From contig CALHLD010000034.1 of the NCBI GenBank assembly GCA_938034445.1, positions 1 through 64,000 on the forward strand: 64,000 bases of DNA. Reading direction: 5' to 3'. Below, piece after piece: positions 17,477-25,894 of this stretch. Below the pieces are notes generated by a model, which searched no databases, had not been told where the DNA came from, and was given only the letters and a program-made list of their open reading frames with translations. The position numbers and the translations under genes are program-made. This DNA is from an uncultured archaeon. GTDB taxonomy: Archaea; Thermoproteota; Nitrososphaeria; JACIWG01. Every line of letters begins with the position of its first letter. Position 1 is the first letter of the stretch.

Positions 17477-18940
17477 CTATTTTTGCTGTATTAATGTTTT
17501 GAGATAGTCTGGTAGCCCAATATGAGTTGCCTCACTCCTTCCTCCAACATAAACAACCCTTAAATCTTGAACATTGGTCCCCCGTGCTCCCGTAAAAATT
17601 AGGTCATCAAGTTTTGTGAGAACATTATAAGAATTATGTTCCTCCAACTCTTCAAGCACACTAATTCCCTCTTTCTGTGCTCTTTCCATCGTATAGCCAT
17701 CCACGATACCTCCAGCTGCATCAGTCGGACCATCTGTTCCGTCTGAATCGATTGACGCTATAACAATATTTTTGCTTCCAGAAATTCTTACAGCCGCAGA
17801 AAGGACAAGTTCCTGGTTTCTACCTCCAATCCCCTTCTTTCCACCAACACTTACAACTACTTCTCCACCACACAATAGCATTGCTGGAGGCTTCAGCGGT
17901 CTCTCATAAACTTCAATTTCGTTTGCTATGTAGGCTAATGTTTCTCCAACACTTTTTGCCTCAATATCACTTAAGCTTGACGCTAATATGGTTACATTTA
18001 GCCCCATATCTTCTGCCTTCCTTTTTGCAGCATATAGCATATATTCTGGACCCATTACTCGAAAGTGATAGTGTGGTTTGTTAGCTAGTTCCTCAAGCTT
18101 GAGTGGGCCATATTGTGGATCCGATTTCTCTAAATACGCTCTAACGGACGCTGGAACTTTATCCCAAAGACCATATTTTTTCAAAATTTTGATCGCCTCA
18201 TTATATCCTCTTATAATTGGCTTAATGTTAACTTTTACCCCTGGCGGTCTTTCGTCAGTGTGTACTGCAATTAATGTTGCATCATTAACATACCTTCTCT
18301 CCTTCCCCCTTAATATCATAAGGTTCCATCTTACAACATTCGTGTCCCACATGGTTGCACCCTTATCAAAATATAGCATCCTAGTAGTTTCCCTTATATC
18401 TTCAAGACTTATTCCAGGTCCAGGTAAAGCCATTAAAGCTGATGCTCCACCAGATTCGGCAAAGAATACTATATCATCCTTCCGCGCCTTCTTTAATATC
18501 TCAAGTATACGCTTCGACCCTTTAACGCTGTCTTCGTCAGGCAAAGGATGTCCTGCGAGGGTGACCTCGATTTTTTTCAGTTCAACCTTTTCACCCTTTT
18601 TTGCGTTAATGTGTCCTTCTGTTATATGGTCTCCTAAAACGTCCTCTATTGCTTTAGCCATTCTTTGTGCAGCTTTCCCTCCGCCAACAACATAAATGTT
18701 CCTTACCTTGTTTAAGTCAAATATTAGTGGCTCAGTAATCTTGTTCCCTTCTGAAGTAAATCCTGGAATCTGTTTGCAGTCGATCTTTAATATGTTTCCT
18801 TCGAGTCTTATTAATTTTCTGACATTATCGTATGGATCTGACGCCTTTAATCCTTCCTCTAAAACCTCTAAAACAGTCCTTCTCCCTTCAATATTACCAT
18901 GGGCTATAAGATTATCAAAGTTTTTAATAATCCTCATCAT
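17477..18940 (-). CDS. gck: Glycerate 2-kinase (GckA/MOFRL family)
   Basis: A 487-residue, two-domain kinase that phosphorylates D-glycerate to 2-phosphoglycerate with ATP. The N-terminal DUF4147 domain shows VVGGGKAAQRMAKAIE (about 81-96) and FFAESGGASALMALP. The C-terminal MOFRL domain shows LCGGEVVVSVGGKKGIGGRNQE and IASIDSDGTDGPTDAAGG. This is the archaeal class of 2-kinase used in branched Entner-Doudoroff and glycerate catabolism. Two 2-hydroxyacid dehydrogenases and an Ldh2-type oxidoreductase close by would supply or consume glycerate. ATG 18940 or the ATG next to it serves as start. Confidence 0.93.
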   Translation of the reverse strand: MMRIIKNFDNLIAHGNIEGRRTVLEVLEEGLKASDPYDNVRKLIRLEGNILKIDCKQIPGFTSEGNKITEPLIFDLNKVRNIYVVGGGKAAQRMAKAIEDVLGDHITEGHINAKKGEKVELKKIEVTLAGHPLPDEDSVKGSKRILEILKKARKDDIVFFAESGGASALMALPGPGISLEDIRETTRMLYFDKGATMWDTNVVRWNLMILRGKERRYVNDATLIAVHTDERPPGVKVNIKPIIRGYNEAIKILKKYGLWDKVPASVRAYLEKSDPQYGPLKLEELANKPHYHFRVMGPEYMLYAAKRKAEDMGLNVTILASSLSDIEAKSVGETLAYIANEIEVYERPLKPPAMLLCGGEVVVSVGGKKGIGGRNQELVLSAAVRISGSKNIVIASIDSDGTDGPTDAAGGIVDGYTMERAQKEGISVLEELEEHNSYNVLTKLDDLIFTGARGTNVQDLRVVYVGGRSEATHIGLPDYLKTLIQQK

Positions 18941-18966
18941 CTCATTACCTAACAGTTTTTTCGATT

Positions 18967-19435
18967 TTAAATTTTAAATAAATAACTCTCTATCCCTACC
19001 ACTAATATTTTTGGAATTTTACAGGATTGTTCTTGGATCCAATCTTTTATTCCAGGAACATTATCGAAAATGTTGTCTGTGGAGATTATTGTGTGATCTG
19101 GAACCTGATTTAATGCTGTTGCCGCATAATATGCGTCAAAGATGGATTTCAAATTATATTGTCTCATTAGAGTTAGCGCTAAAAGGTCGATTTCATAGTT
19201 TGTATCAAGAAAGATTAAATTCCTTATTGCAAATAATGATGCTATCCTTGAAATAAGTTCATCAATTTTTAATCCCTCCTCTATACTAACGTAGTAGATT
19301 TCATGAATGACTTCTCTTGATGTATAAAACTTTCCCAAAATCACCTTCCATGACTTTTGATATTAGCTTTATTGCAGTATCCTTTAACCAATCATCTTTT
19401 TTTAGATAAGCATATAAAATGTCAGTTTCAATCAT
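18967..19435 (-). pseudogene. vapC: VapC-type PIN toxin, interrupted by a one-base frameshift
   Basis: The first 35 codons run from ATG 19435 (MIETDILYAYLKKDDWLK) in one frame. The remaining 120 codons run from about 19337 to 18967 in another (GKFYTSREVIHEIYY). The join is at GGGAAAG (plus-strand complement 19330-19336), where one fewer A restores a normal PIN domain of about 155 residues. The acidic residues expected of a Mg-dependent RNase are present: ETD at the N-terminus, IFDAYYAATAL, and ISTDNIFD. As written, a GTG at 19344 would start only a truncated 125-residue product without the first catalytic Asp. The ATG overlaps the end of the VapB gene by eight bases, a classic VapBC arrangement. 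Confidence 0.7.
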
Positions 19436-19673
19436 CAAATATTTTTCTCCTCCTTGCCCCTTCTATTGCATCCTTTCTACCCACTTTTTCAGCCAAATCC
19501 TTTAATTCTCTCCTACTCTTCTTAGTAATAATCCATCCACCTTCTGGTGTCTTTGGTAATGGTATCACGACAAGAAATGATTCAGCTGGTATCACAATTG
19601 CATTTGTATCTCTAATTCCAACCTCTTTTGGAATAACCATTCTTCCCCTGCTGTCTACTTTAACAATCGACAA
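19428..19673 (-). CDS. vapB: VapB/AbrB-type antitoxin
   Basis: An 81-residue protein with an N-terminal swapped-hairpin AbrB domain (IVKVDSRGRMVIPKEVGIR, AIVIPAESFLVVIPLP) and a basic helical tail that would bind the toxin (SRRELKDLAEKVGRKDAIEGARRRKIF). It should neutralise the PIN toxin encoded next and repress the shared promoter. The start is a TTG at 19673 with AGGGG ten bases upstream. It is divergent from the Ldh2-type gene at 19765. Confidence 0.82.
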   Translation of the reverse strand: MSIVKVDSRGRMVIPKEVGIRDTNAIVIPAESFLVVIPLPKTPEGGWIITKKSRRELKDLAEKVGRKDAIEGARRRKIFDD

Positions 19674-19764
19674 TTTAACCCCTAAAATGTATTTTGACCC
19701 ACTATAATATGTTTTACACCATTCATAATAAAATTTTTTAAGAGCCGATAGTTAAGCATGTTTC

Positions 19765-20799
19765 ATGGCACAGAAAATTGTTTTCGCCAATGAATTGAAG
19801 ACTCTCTGTGAAAATATCTTTTTGTCTGTCGGAGCAAGTAGTGAGGAAGCAAAAATTGTTTCAGAATCTCTTGTAGAATCTAACCTTCTAGGTGTTGACT
19901 CCCATGGTGTTATGAGGGTTCCAGATTATGTGAGGATGGTTAAAGAGGGCAGAATTAAGGTTAAAGCGGAAATAAAGGTTATCAGAGACGAAGGGGCAAC
20001 GATTTTAGTTGATGGCGATTTTGGATTCGGTCAGGTTGTTGCAAGAAAGGCCGCTAATCTTGTTTTGGAAAAGGCGAACAGCTATGGTGTTGGCGTTGTA
20101 GGTATAGTACGTTCAAATCATATTGGTAGGCTTGGTGAATATACGACTCTTGTTGCAGAACATGATATGGTTGGGCTAATGTTTTGCAATAGTGGTCCTA
20201 AAGGTGGTATCGTAGCACCATATGGTGGTGCCTTAAGAAGATTTGGTACAAATCCTCTTTCTATAGCCTTCCCTAGTCATAGTAGACCCTTTCTGCTTGA
20301 TTTTGCAACTTCCATAGTTGCCGAAGGTAAGTTGAGGAGAAAATATATGTTGAAGGAAAAGGTTCCTGAAGGTTGGATAATCGACGGAGAAGGTAATATT
20401 TCAACAGACCCTGCCGACTTCTATGAAAGAAATGGTGCACTTTTGCCTTTTGGAGAACATAAAGGATACGCTCTTTCAATGGCTGTTGACGCATTGGGAG
20501 GTATATTGACGGGCGCTCATTTTGTATCACATCCTGAATTTTCTGGTGGTAACAATGCACTTTTGATAGCGTTAAAGATATCCAGTTTTAGGCCAATTGA
20601 CGATTTCAAGTCAGAAGTCGACGAATTCTTTAAGGTGATTAATAGTACTCCTCCAGCGAAAGGCTTCCAAAGGGTTGTGGTTCCAGGTGAAATAGAATAT
20701 GGTATTAGGGAAAAAAGGCTTAAGGAAGGTATTCCAATAGATTTAGAAATTTGGCAGCGTATTGAAGATGTTGCAAAGGAACTTGGTGTACCAATTTAA
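19765..20799 (+). CDS. Ldh2/YlbC family NAD(P)-dependent oxidoreductase (malate/L-lactate/ureidoglycolate type)
   Basis: A 344-residue member of the Ldh2 family, a fold unrelated to the classical LDH/MDH. Family motifs are LLGVDSHGVMRVPDYV (about 41-56), VRSNHIGRLGEY (about 112-123) with the catalytic His, APYGGALRRFGTNPLSIAFP, and LLPFGEHKGYALSMAVD. It reduces or oxidises 2-oxo/2-hydroxy acids such as malate, sulfolactate or ureidoglycolate; the substrate is not fixed by sequence. Leaderless transcription from the A/T box around 19730-19743 fits ATG 19765. It sits near glycerate kinase and two other hydroxyacid dehydrogenases. Confidence 0.9.
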   Translation: MAQKIVFANELKTLCENIFLSVGASSEEAKIVSESLVESNLLGVDSHGVMRVPDYVRMVKEGRIKVKAEIKVIRDEGATILVDGDFGFGQVVARKAANLVLEKANSYGVGVVGIVRSNHIGRLGEYTTLVAEHDMVGLMFCNSGPKGGIVAPYGGALRRFGTNPLSIAFPSHSRPFLLDFATSIVAEGKLRRKYMLKEKVPEGWIIDGEGNISTDPADFYERNGALLPFGEHKGYALSMAVDALGGILTGAHFVSHPEFSGGNNALLIALKISSFRPIDDFKSEVDEFFKVINSTPPAKGFQRVVVPGEIEYGIREKRLKEGIPIDLEIWQRIEDVAKELGVPI

Positions 20800-20859
20800 T
20801 GCTAAAAAATTAAATTTTTTATAGGCAGTGTCTATATTTTAACGATAGGGTGGATAAAA

Positions 20860-21198
20860 TTGTGGCGGATAATTAGGTCTAAAGAATATTCTTTTGAGCC
20901 TTATGGTAAAGGTGTAGCTGATATAAAGAGACTCATGCGCCAATCTTCTGCTGAAGGTAGATTTGAGGGTCTTGGACTTTTAAGAATCCCATCAAATGGT
21001 ATATTCCCTAAACATGTTCATCCAGAAAGGGAAGAAATATATTATGTTTTGTCGGGTTCAGGTATTCTTATGATAGAAGATAATGAAGTTAATATAATGG
21101 AAGGAGATGCTGTTTATATTTCTGGAAACGTTCATCATGGTTTGAAAAATGTGTCAGAGAAAGAGTTGATTGTATTTTATACTACAGCCTTCAAGTAA
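20860..21198 (+). CDS. Cupin-domain protein
   Basis: A 112-residue single-domain cupin (Cupin_2). The metal-binding set is present: H-x-H in FPKHVHPEREEIYYVLSG (about 49-66), Glu six residues later, and the second-motif His in ISGNVHHGLKN. The family includes isomerases, dioxygenases and small-molecule sensors. Nothing here selects between them. The TTG start is preceded by a G-rich AGGGTGGAT that may act as a ribosome site. It lies between the Ldh2-type gene (same strand) and the convergent PIN-ATPase. Confidence 0.85.
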   Translation: MWRIIRSKEYSFEPYGKGVADIKRLMRQSSAEGRFEGLGLLRIPSNGIFPKHVHPEREEIYYVLSGSGILMIEDNEVNIMEGDAVYISGNVHHGLKNVSEKELIVFYTTAFK

Positions 21199-21211
21199 CC
21201 CTATTCACTTA

Positions 21212-22756
21212 TTAAGTTTCTATCTCTAAAGGCTTTAGGATTATGTTTACTCTAAACTGTTTCTCTATCCGTTCAAATTTCTTCCTACATTTTTTCATTA
21301 CATATGCCATTTGATGTGAGGGCATCGATATTGTCACGGTTCCACCATGAGACTGTATTCTTGCTTCACTGTCTGGAACATATTTGTCAAGAATATTGTT
21401 TATCATAAGATTAACTCTTGAAACTTTTTTACCACTTTCTTTAATTGGTACAACGAACGTTCTTTCACCAAACACGTAGATTTCAAATTCCACGTTCCCT
21501 GTCATAAAGTTTTTAATTAATACTACTGGCCTACTCAAATCTGCTTCAGTCAAGCCATGAGGAACTTTAACGCATGTTTCAAGGGTGTAGACTGTTTCAA
21601 CAAGCCCCCTGTTTATAAATACTACTGTATCAATTATCGAAGGTATTATTCCAAGCTCTACTCTGCCTATGAACCTTTGTATAGCATCTATTGGTGTGGT
21701 CGCATGGATTACTCCAACCATTCCTATTCCAGCTAATCTAAGGTCTGTAAAAAGTTTAAAGTCATCAGTATCCCTCATTTCATCAAAAAATGTATAGTCT
21801 GGTCTACTCAAAAGAAGGATATCGTGTAATTCCTCTGAAGATGACTTACTTTTAGAATAGTGTGTCACAGAAGGTGGTAGATGAAGGTCTCTGGGCGATT
21901 CTATAGTCTTTATGATCTTATTTTCTCTAAGATAGTATTTTGCAAGTGCTTGAGCAAATGTTGTTTTACCCATGCCTGGTGCACCCGCTATAAGTATACC
22001 TTCTGCCCTCTCTCTAAACCTTCTAATAAGCTCTGGATCGAGATTATAGTCTTCAATTTCTGGTTCAGCTACCTTTTTAGTTATTGTTAACTCGAGTTTG
22101 TCAGAGAGAGGTGGAAAAGTTATAACTATCCTATAATCATTTAACATTATAATAGTTGAACTTTCACGTCTTATTTCAAAGAATCCTTCACCTGCTTCAA
22201 CTCTCTGAAATATTTCTTCAACTATCTTTTCAAGCTCATTCTTGTCGATTGGTTGTGATCCGATATCTTCAAGGCGCCAGTTGCCAGGTCTGCCAACTTT
22301 AACCTTTGGAACAACGCCCTCTTTCAAATGAACAGACATTACATCGTTAAAAAAGTATCTTGTATAGAGAGGTGGCTTTAGGTTTGTTCTGCTATCTCTA
22401 AGAACCCTTATTCCTAGAGATTCAGCCAACTTTGCTAAACTTTCCTTCGAAGTCATAAGATAAAGACCATTTTCTAGAGCAAGTCTTAAAACAGCTTCGT
22501 CTGGATCGTTAACTCCATCCTGTTTTCTAACTTCAATACTTACTCCCTTTTCTTCTGACATAATCTTTAATCTATTCAATTCCTCGAGTCCAACATTTTC
22601 TCCTTTCTCAGCAGCTCTTCTAATATTATTGTATACGACCTCAGAAATAATTATCTTTTTAATATTATTTCCTCTAGATATGATGTCTCGAGCAAATCCT
22701 GATTTTATTGCAGAAAGGTCTGCAACACCTACTTCTGGAATCATTTGGAACCGCAA
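21212..22756 (-). CDS. PIN domain-PilT-type ATPase-KH-like protein (COG1855)
   Basis: A 514-residue archaeal protein with three parts. An N-terminal PIN-like domain (about 1-125; ADLSAIKSGF, DPDEAVLRLA) is followed by a secretion-ATPase domain with Walker A GAPGMGKTT (about 260-268) and DYTFFDEMRDTDDF as Walker B. The C-terminal KH-like RNA-binding region (RIQSHGGTVTISMPSHQMAYVMKK) has a GGT in place of the usual GxxG loop. The family is widespread in archaea and its function is unresolved; RNA processing is likely. TATA (22772-22782) suits a leaderless start at TTG 22756. The ATG at 22744 is the alternative. Confidence 0.87.
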   Translation of the reverse strand: MRFQMIPEVGVADLSAIKSGFARDIISRGNNIKKIIISEVVYNNIRRAAEKGENVGLEELNRLKIMSEEKGVSIEVRKQDGVNDPDEAVLRLALENGLYLMTSKESLAKLAESLGIRVLRDSRTNLKPPLYTRYFFNDVMSVHLKEGVVPKVKVGRPGNWRLEDIGSQPIDKNELEKIVEEIFQRVEAGEGFFEIRRESSTIIMLNDYRIVITFPPLSDKLELTITKKVAEPEIEDYNLDPELIRRFRERAEGILIAGAPGMGKTTFAQALAKYYLRENKIIKTIESPRDLHLPPSVTHYSKSKSSSEELHDILLLSRPDYTFFDEMRDTDDFKLFTDLRLAGIGMVGVIHATTPIDAIQRFIGRVELGIIPSIIDTVVFINRGLVETVYTLETCVKVPHGLTEADLSRPVVLIKNFMTGNVEFEIYVFGERTFVVPIKESGKKVSRVNLMINNILDKYVPDSEARIQSHGGTVTISMPSHQMAYVMKKCRKKFERIEKQFRVNIILKPLEIET

Positions 22757-22801
22757 CTATTTAAGATGTTCTTATATAAAAGTTTCTGTAACGTTCAAAA
22801 C

Positions 22802-24088
22802 TTATTTTATTGGATAGACTCCGAATTCGCGAACAGTCTTATACATTACTAAAACATTTTCTATCGGAATCCTAGCGAGAACATTATGTATCGTGTTAAA
22901 GACGAAACCTCCTTTTGGCCCAAATATTTTGATCCTATCTATAACCTCTTGTCTTACTTGTTCAGGTGTTCCAAAAGGTAGTGTTTTCTGTGTCTCTATC
23001 CCTCCACCCCAAAAAACTATCTTATCTCCATACTTTGTTTTCAAATATGAGGGGTCCATGTTTTTTGCTGATGTTTGTACTGGATTAAGTATATCGAATC
23101 CAGCGTCTATAAAATCTTCTATGAAAACTTCAACTGAACCACATGAATGAATAAATGTTTTCCATTCCGTATGTTCATGTATCCATTTGTTAACCTTCTT
23201 ATGATGAGGTTTGAACAGTTTCCTATACATTTCCTTAGACATTATTGGCCCATGTTGAGTTCCAAAGTCCGTTCCCGAAACAAAAACGACATGTACACGA
23301 TTTTTTACAACCTTATATATTTTCTCAAGATTTTCTAAAGCTATTTCACATTGTTTTTCGAAGACTTTGCTTATAAAGTCAGGTCTCAATTTAAGACACA
23401 TATACCACTCTTTAACACCTCTAACTCCTTTAGGGTGCTTTAGGTTTAAGCCTGGAACGAGTGCAATATCGCCAAAGCTTGTTCCTCCAAAGTTTGCAAA
23501 TATCGCATAATCTGTTCCATGATAAAGCTCTTCAGCCATATTCCTATAATATTCTAGCTCCTCATTCGAAATCGGTTTAAATTCTTCAATGTTATCCTCA
23601 ATCCTAAGATTTTTCCAGTCTATAGGCTCTTGTCTATCTATTGCATCGAAAAAGTATCCGTTTTTAGGCATTTTTGCACAGGGTAGAACACTCTTATCAC
23701 CTTCAGGGTACATGAAAACTTCCCCCGATTCTGAGGGTTCAGTATTGAATCCCTCTGGAACAAGTACTGGCGTTCCATCGAAAGGCAGTCTCCATGGCTT
23801 CCATTTTTCCTTTTTAAACCCAAACATTGTGTAGCAGCTGCTCAATTCAACGACATCAACACCAAGAGCCTTTCTTAAGTCATCTCCAATTTCACCCAGC
23901 ATCTGATAAGGTTCTATAACCTTCACAGGCGTTTCTGGTGGGTCAAGCTTTAAAGCCTGTCTGAGTGCATAAACTGTGCTAACATGCATTCCAGTTACAG
24001 CACTGCCTCCTAAATCTAAAGGTATTCGGTCTGGCTCCATATGATTTAACGCTGCCAAAACGCGTTCTCTAGATTTCATCCCATTCAT
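22802..24088 (-). CDS. URO-D family protein, corrinoid methyltransferase-like
   Basis: A 428-residue URO-D barrel, larger than and distinct from the one at 13444. It begins with KSRERVLAALNHMEPDRIPLD. A TFIHSCGSVEVFIEDFIDAGFD segment holds the His and Cys expected to bind zinc in MtaA/MtbA-type methyltransferases. WGGGIETQKTLPFGTPEQVRQEV follows. A HemE role is improbable. Related proteins in anaerobes transfer methyl groups from O-methyl or N-methyl compounds through a corrinoid protein, but no corrinoid-binding or activating protein is encoded within the window. Met 1 and Met 4 are both possible starts. Confidence 0.85.
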   Translation of the reverse strand: MNGMKSRERVLAALNHMEPDRIPLDLGGSAVTGMHVSTVYALRQALKLDPPETPVKVIEPYQMLGEIGDDLRKALGVDVVELSSCYTMFGFKKEKWKPWRLPFDGTPVLVPEGFNTEPSESGEVFMYPEGDKSVLPCAKMPKNGYFFDAIDRQEPIDWKNLRIEDNIEEFKPISNEELEYYRNMAEELYHGTDYAIFANFGGTSFGDIALVPGLNLKHPKGVRGVKEWYMCLKLRPDFISKVFEKQCEIALENLEKIYKVVKNRVHVVFVSGTDFGTQHGPIMSKEMYRKLFKPHHKKVNKWIHEHTEWKTFIHSCGSVEVFIEDFIDAGFDILNPVQTSAKNMDPSYLKTKYGDKIVFWGGGIETQKTLPFGTPEQVRQEVIDRIKIFGPKGGFVFNTIHNVLARIPIENVLVMYKTVREFGVYPIK

Positions 24089-24148
24089 ATTAACTACACT
24101 CTAACCATTTAAAAAATTTATTATTAAAGGGTTCCCATATTATATACT

Positions 24149-24544
24149 ATGGTGGAAAGGAGTTTAGACTGGCTAAAGCAGGCTAAAAGAGACTTGGAAA
24201 ATGCAGAATATGAAATTAAAGGCGGCTTCTTTGAATGTGCCTGTTTTTTGGCTCAACAGGCTTCAGAAAAGGCTGTTAAAGCCGTTTTTCAGAAGATAGG
24301 TGTTGAAGCTTTTGGTCATTCAGTTGCAAGCTTAATTAAAAAACTTTCTGAACATTTTAATTTGGACCCAGAACTTATAAGGTTTGCTAAGGAATTAGAT
24401 AAAGCATATATTCCAACACGTTACCCAAACGCTCATCCTGAAGGCGCACCATACGAATTATATACTAGAGAGGAGGCTGAAAGGTTGGTTGAATATGGGA
24501 AAAAAATTGTCGGATTCTGTGAAGTTCTATTATCCAAGATTTAA
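24149..24544 (+). CDS. HEPN-domain protein (HEPN/MNT pair)
   Basis: A 131-residue all-helical HEPN protein (COG2250 type). It opens with ERSLDWLKQAKRDLENAEYEIKGGFFECACFLAQQASEKAVKA and carries the family block YIPTRYPNAHPEGAPYELYTREEAERLVE. The RYPNAH stretch has an R-x4-H spacing like the HEPN ribonuclease motif, though in this subfamily it may not be catalytic. Its 3' end overlaps the nucleotidyltransferase gene that follows, which defines a HEPN/MNT toxin-antitoxin-like pair. In known pairs the MNT partner modifies and silences the HEPN protein. Confidence 0.88.
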   Translation: MVERSLDWLKQAKRDLENAEYEIKGGFFECACFLAQQASEKAVKAVFQKIGVEAFGHSVASLIKKLSEHFNLDPELIRFAKELDKAYIPTRYPNAHPEGAPYELYTREEAERLVEYGKKIVGFCEVLLSKI

Positions 24545-24860
24545 TAGGGAAAGTTTGATAGAATATCTAAAATTGAAGGCGCTTGAATTAAAGGAAAAAA
24601 TACCATTAGCCAAGCTCATATTATTCGGCTCTTATGCCAAAAATAGGTATACTGCAGCAAGTGATATCGATGTCCTCATAATATATAAAGGTAATAGGTT
24701 AAGTGACGATTATCACATAATCTGGGACACTCTACAGCTGCCTGAAGTCCAACTTCACATATATACATTAGATGAGTTTGAAAAATTAAAATCTTCAGGC
24801 AGCAGTTTTCCTAAAGAAGTTGAAAAAGGTGTTATTGTATATTCTTGTGATGGAGAATAA
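24495..24860 (+). CDS. Minimal nucleotidyltransferase (MNT) of the HEPN/MNT pair
   Basis: A protein of about 121 residues of the DNA polymerase beta-like minimal nucleotidyltransferases. The core is LFGSYAKNRYTAASDIDVLIIYKG: the GS dipeptide and the S-D-I-D metal-binding pair are present, but the usual R-A-R-G is replaced by Y-A-K-N. ATG 24495 overlaps the HEPN gene by 50 bases; a TTG at 24489 or a later start is possible. Such proteins transfer AMP or NMP to the HEPN partner or to other targets. It is convergent with spermidine synthase. Confidence 0.82.
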   Translation: MGKKLSDSVKFYYPRFNRESLIEYLKLKALELKEKIPLAKLILFGSYAKNRYTAASDIDVLIIYKGNRLSDDYHIIWDTLQLPEVQLHIYTLDEFEKLKSSGSSFPKEVEKGVIVYSCDGE

Positions 24861-24879
24861 CCCTTGATATTATTAATTT

Positions 24880-25800
24880 TTAAGCAGGCATAAAAACTGG
24901 TTCACTGTCGAATATAATCCTATTTTCTTCCTTCAACTTTCTTTCAATATGAGGTGGTAAGGTGAAGATGCTTTTATGAACTTTTGGCGTATAAAATTTT
25001 AGAGTAGTGACACCTCTTTTCTTTATCTCTTTCTCTAAGTATTCTATTTCAACTTTTTCTGGATCGTACCTTTTTGAACCTATAACAAATCCCCATGTGG
25101 AAGCAAATGAGGGGATCCAAACGTGTGCTGCCCTAACAATATTGAACACTTTTGACATAGTATTATATATCGCTGAAAAACAGTCTATACTATAGAAAGT
25201 TGAAGTCGCCTGAGTCACTATAATACCATCATCTGAAAGTCTTTGGTAAAGTTTTTGATAAAATTCTTTAGTATAAAGCAAATAGGATGGTCCCCCACCT
25301 AGTGGGTCTGTGACATCAATGATGGCCGTATCAAAAGTTGTGCTTGTTTTTTCAACAAATTTTCTTCCATCAGCAAAGATAAGCTCCAATCTAGGGTTCT
25401 CAAATGTATTTTCGCACATTTCTCTTAAATATTTTTTTGAAAGTTCAACCACTTGCTTATCGATGTCGATCATTACTACCTTATCTACACACTTGTGTTT
25501 TAGAACTTCTCTTGCTGTCGCACCCTCTCCCCCACCAATTATTAGTACACTTCTTGGCTCAGGGTGCGTGAAAAGTGCCGGATGGACCAGTGTCTCATGG
25601 TATATCCATTCATCCCTTGTAGAAGATTGAACCTTTCCATCGAGTACAAGACATAGGCCTAGGTCATAAGTTTCAATAATATCGACTTGCTGATACTCTG
25701 TTCTACCACTATAAATTATTCTTTTAACCTTATGGATTACTGAAGTATAGGGTGTCTGATGTTCAACAAACCATCTCCAAGGCATTTCATCTGATTGCAT
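24880..25800 (-). CDS. speE: Spermidine synthase (polyamine aminopropyltransferase)
   Basis: A 306-residue aminopropyltransferase that uses decarboxylated S-adenosylmethionine to extend putrescine, agmatine or longer polyamines. The N-terminal beta domain ends at LDGKVQSSTRDEWIYHETLVHPALF. The Rossmann part shows IIGGGEGATAREVL (about 88-101), VMIDIDKQVVEL, FADGRKF and IIDVTDPLGGG. This last motif has V-T where many family members have S-S. Thermophilic archaea often use agmatine first, so the exact substrate is open. A polyamine-type ABC system is at 50664-54825. Confidence 0.93.
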   Translation of the reverse strand: MQSDEMPWRWFVEHQTPYTSVIHKVKRIIYSGRTEYQQVDIIETYDLGLCLVLDGKVQSSTRDEWIYHETLVHPALFTHPEPRSVLIIGGGEGATAREVLKHKCVDKVVMIDIDKQVVELSKKYLREMCENTFENPRLELIFADGRKFVEKTSTTFDTAIIDVTDPLGGGPSYLLYTKEFYQKLYQRLSDDGIIVTQATSTFYSIDCFSAIYNTMSKVFNIVRAAHVWIPSFASTWGFVIGSKRYDPEKVEIEYLEKEIKKRGVTTLKFYTPKVHKSIFTLPPHIERKLKEENRIIFDSEPVFMPA

Positions 25801-25894
25801 GCTTATAGGTTAGCTTACTCAATCTTAAAAATAATTTTTCTAGAGGATATTAATCCGTAAAATTTAAAACGCCAATTGTATCATATATTCTTTG

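Noticed and set aside
18078-18695. A 205-codon open frame antisense to glycerate 2-kinase
   Set aside because: The opposite strand encodes a clear full-length kinase with conserved motifs; the antisense frame is serine/leucine-rich and resembles no family.
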